A stretch of DNA of 64,000 nt from Prochlorococcus marinus XMU1402 (GTDB lineage: Bacteria > Cyanobacteriota > Cyanobacteriia > PCC-6307 > Cyanobiaceae), in the NCBI RefSeq assembly GCF_017696205.1, contig NZ_JAAORD010000001.1, positions 124,001 through 188,000 on the forward strand, in the 5' to 3' direction. A program made the position numbers and the translations under genes. A model generated the notes under the pieces. That model had not been told where the DNA came from. It saw only the letters and a program-made list of their open reading frames with translations, and did not search any database. The stretch's first letter is position 1; each line of letters starts with the position of its first letter. This document shows positions 60,127-64,000 of this stretch, one piece after another.

Positions 60127-62436
60127 TTAACTTTGACCAACTCTTGCAATATCTAAAACATCTGCCATTGATTTAATTTGTTCAATTGTTTTGTGAAGTT
60201 GATTATAACTTTCAAGACCTACACAAAGATTTATAATAGCTGGTTTACCATAAGCAGTTTTAACATTGGCATCGCTAACGTTTATACCTTTATCAGATAA
60301 CCGCATAAGAATATCTTTAAGGACTCCAACTCTATCAATTACTTCTATTCGTAGCTGAATTGGAAACTTATTATCGCCAGTTTTATTATCTTGATTCCAA
60401 CCAACAGGTAATCTTCTCTCTATTGGAATTGGTATTACATTTTCACAATCTTCCCTATGTATGGTTATCCCATGGTTGCCGAGAGACACAGTTCCGATAA
60501 TATCCTCGCCTGGAAGTGGGGTACAGCATTTACCTATTCTGTAATCAAGACCTTCTATCCCGGAAATTGGTGATTTAGCTGCTGTCTTAGATTTATTAGT
60601 CGATAAATTACTATTACTTTTAAGAGATTTTGCTATTTCATAATCAGAATCATTTTTTACATCATCTGTCTGTAATTTTATTTCTTCTCTTAGTCTGTTT
60701 AATACTTGATGCAAAGTTAAACCACCAAAACCAAGAGATGCAAGAAGATCTTCAGTCGTTTTTAAATTACATCGATTTGCAACTTTTTTCATGGCTTCAC
60801 TAGAAAGTAATGCTTCAAAACCGTTTCGACCTACTTCTTTTTCAAGTAAATCTCTACCTCTTTTAATCGTTTCATCACGATGGCTTTTCTTATACCATTG
60901 GCGGATTCTATTTTTAGCAGTTGGCGTAACTACAAAGTTCAGCCAATCCAAGCTTGGAGTAGCATTATTACTTGTCAAAATTTCTATGAAGTCACCATTT
61001 TGAAGTGCAGTAGATAATGGAGAAAGCTTTTCATTAATTCTTATTCCATTACAGTGATTCCCAACTTCAGAATGAATTCTGTAGGCGAAATCTATCGCGG
61101 TAGATCCTTTCCTTAAACCAACAACGTCTCCTTTTGGAGTGATCACAAATACTTCTTCATCAAATAAATCCTCTTTAATTGAAGCTAAATAATCATTATG
61201 ATCACCTTCATTACCCTCTTGTTGCCATTCTACTAATTGTCTTAGCCAATTAAATCTCTCAGCATTACTTTTAGCAGGAGAACCACCCTCTTTGTATTGC
61301 CAATGAGCGGCAATACCATATTCAGCAATTTGATGCATGGAAGTAGTTCTAATTTGAACTTCAATAGGTCGATGTCTTCCAATCACAGAAGTGTGTAAGG
61401 ACTGGTATCCATTGGGTTTTGGTAATCCTATATAATCTTTAAATCTTCCTGGAATTGGTTTGAAAGTATCATGAACAACTGCTAAAGCTCTATAACAACT
61501 ATCTGAATTGCCAACGATAATTCTTAGGGCAGCAACATCATAAATCTCGTGAAAATGCTTTTGCTGTCTTTCCATTTTGCTCCAGATACCATATAGATGT
61601 TTTGGCCTTCCTGTTATTTCAAAATTTTTCAAACCTGCAGAAACCAAGTTTTCCTTCATAAGATTCAAAGTTACTTCTAATCTTTTTTCTCTATCACTTC
61701 TTTTAACAGCGATTTGATCTTTAAGATCTTGATATTCTTTAGGCTCTAGGAACTTAAAAGCCAAATCTTCTAATTCCCATTTAAATCTGTTTATTCCTAG
61801 TCGATTAGCTAATGGTGCGTAAATCTCTCTTGTTTCTTTCGCTATTCTTAGTTTTTTCTCATCATTTAGCCATTCAATTGTTCTCATGTTATGAAGTCGA
61901 TCTGCAAGTTTTACTAAAACAACTCTGATATCGCTGGCCATAGCCAAAAACATTTTCCTGAGATTTTCAGCTTGTGCTTCAGTCCTGTTGTTAAAGTGAA
62001 TGCCTCCTAATTTTGTTACTCCTTCTACAAGTATTTTTACTTCCAATCCAAAATTTGTTTCTATTTCGGATAAATCAATGCCAGTATCTTCAACAACATC
62101 ATGTAAAAGGCCTGCAGCAATAACAGATGAACTAGCACCTATTTCTTTGAGGAGATTTGCAACAGCAACCGGGTGGATTATGTATGGCTCACCACTCGCT
62201 CGGAATTGTCCATCATGAGCTTTATAAGCAAGTTTAAAAGCCTTTACTATAAGGTTTTGATTCTCATCATTTTCTTTATTTGATTTTTCAAAATTATGAA
62301 TATCTTTAAGAAGCCAATCGGGAACTTTTATTTGATAATTCAAAGATTCACTTTCATATTTTTTATTTTCAGGCAAAATAGTTTTGGAAACTTTAATTTC
62401 GTTTTTTTCTTTTGAATTTGCAGCTGCCTCGGACAT
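60127..62436 (-). CDS. spoT: Bifunctional (p)ppGpp synthetase/hydrolase, RelA/SpoT family
   Basis: A 769-residue Rel protein. After a polar N-terminal leader of about 60 residues come an HD hydrolase domain (H74; HD at 112-113 in LLHDVVEDTG), the synthetase domain with IVGNSDSCYRALAVVHD and RFKDYIGLPKPNGYQSLHTS, a TGS domain (VFVITPKGDVVGLRKGSTAIDFAYRIHSEVG in parts), and a C-terminal ACT domain. Hydrolase residues are intact, so it is probably bifunctional. It controls the stringent response and growth under nutrient or dark stress. It converges on DUF2062 and diverges from the ABC ATPase, 54 bases away. Confidence 0.95.
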   Translation of the reverse strand: MSEAAANSKEKNEIKVSKTILPENKKYESESLNYQIKVPDWLLKDIHNFEKSNKENDENQNLIVKAFKLAYKAHDGQFRASGEPYIIHPVAVANLLKEIGASSSVIAAGLLHDVVEDTGIDLSEIETNFGLEVKILVEGVTKLGGIHFNNRTEAQAENLRKMFLAMASDIRVVLVKLADRLHNMRTIEWLNDEKKLRIAKETREIYAPLANRLGINRFKWELEDLAFKFLEPKEYQDLKDQIAVKRSDREKRLEVTLNLMKENLVSAGLKNFEITGRPKHLYGIWSKMERQQKHFHEIYDVAALRIIVGNSDSCYRALAVVHDTFKPIPGRFKDYIGLPKPNGYQSLHTSVIGRHRPIEVQIRTTSMHQIAEYGIAAHWQYKEGGSPAKSNAERFNWLRQLVEWQQEGNEGDHNDYLASIKEDLFDEEVFVITPKGDVVGLRKGSTAIDFAYRIHSEVGNHCNGIRINEKLSPLSTALQNGDFIEILTSNNATPSLDWLNFVVTPTAKNRIRQWYKKSHRDETIKRGRDLLEKEVGRNGFEALLSSEAMKKVANRCNLKTTEDLLASLGFGGLTLHQVLNRLREEIKLQTDDVKNDSDYEIAKSLKSNSNLSTNKSKTAAKSPISGIEGLDYRIGKCCTPLPGEDIIGTVSLGNHGITIHREDCENVIPIPIERRLPVGWNQDNKTGDNKFPIQLRIEVIDRVGVLKDILMRLSDKGINVSDANVKTAYGKPAIINLCVGLESYNQLHKTIEQIKSMADVLDIARVGQS

Positions 62437-62490
62437 TTTATATTGCTTTAGATGTATTTTATTTAGGTCTAGAAAAATTTGCTATAAATT

Positions 62491-64000
62491 ATGGAAATAA
62501 ATAAAGAAAAAATTATTGTAGTTAAAAATCTTACTGTTAAATATGGTTTAAAAAAGCAACCTATTATCAAAAATTTTAATTTGGAAATAGATAGTGGAGA
62601 TCATTTGGCCATAATAGGACCTTCAGGATGTGGAAAGACCACTTTTGCAAAAACATTGGTAAATATATTGCCTGAAAAGGCCACTTCTAAAGGGTATTTA
62701 TCGATTTCTAATGTAGATCCTAGGAAAATAAATAACAAAGATGCACAATTATTTAGAAGAAAGAATTTTGGATTTATTTATCAAGACTCTATAAAAAAAC
62801 TTAATCCGCTAATGAGAGTTGGGGATCATTTATATGAATTATTTAAAACTCATGATCAAACGAAATCATCTGTACTTATTAAAAAATTAGTAAAAGAAGT
62901 TTTTCAAAAAGTTGGAATTGAAGAAAGTAGACTTAATTCTTTCCCACATCAATTTAGCGGTGGAATGAGACAGAGAGTTTCTATAGCAATGGCACTTGCT
63001 TTGAAACCTAAAATATTAATAGCTGATGAACCTACAACAAGCTTAGATACTAAAACAAGTTTCGAAATTATGCAAGAAATAATTCATCTATGTAATGAAT
63101 TTGATACTACTTTAATTTTAATTAGTCACGATATAAATCTTGCAGCAAAGTGGTGTAAGAAAGTTGCAATAATTGAAAAGGGATCGATTGTTGAAAAAGG
63201 GAATATATTAGATATTTTTCAATCACCAAAATCAGATATCGGGAAAAAATTAGTAAATGCTTCAAAAATAGTATTAGAACCAAATATTAAAATTAGTGCT
63301 CGAGATGAGGTCGTTCTAGAGGTAAATAACCTAAGACATTGGTATCAATTAAATTCTTCAATTTTCATTAATAAATGGAATAAGGCTTTAAATGAAGTTA
63401 GTTTCAAATTATATCAGAATGAGACTCTTGGAATAGTTGGTTCTTCAGGGAGCGGTAAAAGTACATTATGTAGGGCTTTAATTGGACTTCTTAAAGTAAG
63501 AGGTGGTGAAATCAAAATTTATGATAAAAATCATGCATCTAAAAAAATTAAATCTTTTAAAAAGAATAATAACGTTCAAATTATTTTTCAAGATCCTTTT
63601 TCAAGTTTAAATCCGAAAATGACAATTAAAAATAGTTTGGAAGATATATTTTTTATTCAAAAAATTTCAGACAAAAGAAAAATCGAAAAAGAAATAAAAT
63701 TAATGTTAAGAAATTTAAATCTTCCCTTAAATAATGATTTTTTGAATTCTTATCCTAGCCAATTATCTGGTGGTCAATTGCAAAGAATTTCATTAGCCAG
63801 AGCGCTATTGTTGAAACCAAAAATTTTGATTTGTGATGAGAGCGTAAATATGTTGGATGCTTCAGTAAAAATAGAGATTCTTGAATTACTTAGATTCTTG
63901 CAAGAAAAAATGAATTTAACTATTATCTTTATTACTCATGATTTAGGCATTGCTAAAAGATTTTGTGATAGGTTGCTAGTTATGAATCACGGAAAGATAG
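62491..64000 (+). CDS. Duplicated ABC ATPase (DppD-DppF fusion type), partial
   Basis: An open frame from ATG 62491 to the right edge (503 codons) with two cassettes. The first has GPSGCGKT, Q-loop IYQDSIKKLNP, signature FSGGMRQR and Walker B LIADEP; the second, from about residue 270, has GSSGSGKST, Q-loop IFQDPFSSLNP, signature LSGGQLQR and Walker B LICDES. Each half resembles peptide or nickel ABC ATPases of the Opp/Dpp family, and single-chain fusions of this kind occur in many bacteria. Permease and binding protein are not in the window. Substrate is not known. Confidence 0.9.
   Translation, partial: MEINKEKIIVVKNLTVKYGLKKQPIIKNFNLEIDSGDHLAIIGPSGCGKTTFAKTLVNILPEKATSKGYLSISNVDPRKINNKDAQLFRRKNFGFIYQDSIKKLNPLMRVGDHLYELFKTHDQTKSSVLIKKLVKEVFQKVGIEESRLNSFPHQFSGGMRQRVSIAMALALKPKILIADEPTTSLDTKTSFEIMQEIIHLCNEFDTTLILISHDINLAAKWCKKVAIIEKGSIVEKGNILDIFQSPKSDIGKKLVNASKIVLEPNIKISARDEVVLEVNNLRHWYQLNSSIFINKWNKALNEVSFKLYQNETLGIVGSSGSGKSTLCRALIGLLKVRGGEIKIYDKNHASKKIKSFKKNNNVQIIFQDPFSSLNPKMTIKNSLEDIFFIQKISDKRKIEKEIKLMLRNLNLPLNNDFLNSYPSQLSGGQLQRISLARALLLKPKILICDESVNMLDASVKIEILELLRFLQEKMNLTIIFITHDLGIAKRFCDRLLVMNHGKI

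Overview
This window comes from a very AT-rich, gene-dense cyanobacterial chromosome, most likely a high-light-adapted Prochlorococcus. The evidence is photosynthesis and plastid-type genes (ycf3, ycf34, ndh genes, chlM, phytoene synthase and desaturase, phylloquinone men genes, rpaA, rpaB, rbcR), compact divergent and convergent packing with gaps usually under 100 bases, very AT-rich coding sequence, many TTG and GTG starts, and a single-copy streamlined gene set. I see no insertion sequence, prophage, CRISPR array or rRNA operon. One tRNA gene (Asn) is present.

Layout. 0-2.5 kb: truncated cysK, a UPF0367 protein, an EcfA-type ATPase, tRNA-Asn with a clear terminator, and a coiled-coil orphan flanked by the only gene-poor DNA in the window. 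2.5-9.3 kb: rpaA facing a zntA/pacS-like copper ATPase-tmk-holB operon, then ycf3 facing radA. 9.3-14.1 kb: rpaB-plsX-fabH-fabD-plsC, which places a high-light response regulator directly in front of fatty-acid and phospholipid initiation genes. 14.1-21.9 kb: tsaB/ycf34, cca, an RRM protein, the crtP-crtB carotenoid pair, ndhM, DUF3172, rbcR and an NnrU-family protein that is a good candidate for zeta-carotene isomerase. 21.9-26.6 kb: ndhF, ndhD and scpA. 26.6-34.7 kb: a sugar-nucleotide pyrophosphorylase, metF, a PedR-like redox regulator, then the minus-strand run gltA-ndhA-ndhI-ndhG-ndhE-nadK-CYTH. 34.8-44.4 kb: a membrane-anchored DUF3352-like protein, rhodanese, trpB, SUI1, cysC, purE, chlM, a LuxR-type response regulator, a cysteine desulfurase, rsmH and ndhH. 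44.4-49.4 kb: phylloquinone genes (thioesterase, menE, menC, menA, menF). 49.4-64 kb: gshB, grxC, prfB with a programmed +1 frameshift, ybeY, dgkA, trpG, a metal-site-less metallo-beta-lactamase-fold protein, hisC, argS, nadC, mnmE, DUF2062, a bifunctional RelA/SpoT and a duplicated peptide-type ABC ATPase cut by the window end.

How it works together. Much of the window serves the photosynthetic membrane: NDH-1 subunits (A, D, E, F, G, H, I, M), Photosystem I assembly (Ycf3) and its quinone cofactor (men genes), carotenoids, chlorophyll (chlM), copper delivery, and four light, redox or carbon regulators (RpaA, RpaB, PedR-like, RbcR). No clearly novel multigene system was found. The best individual oddities are the repeat-bearing N-terminal extension of PlsX, the prfB frameshift, scpA lacking a usable canonical start, the metal-site-less MBL protein, and the orphan gene beside tRNA-Asn.
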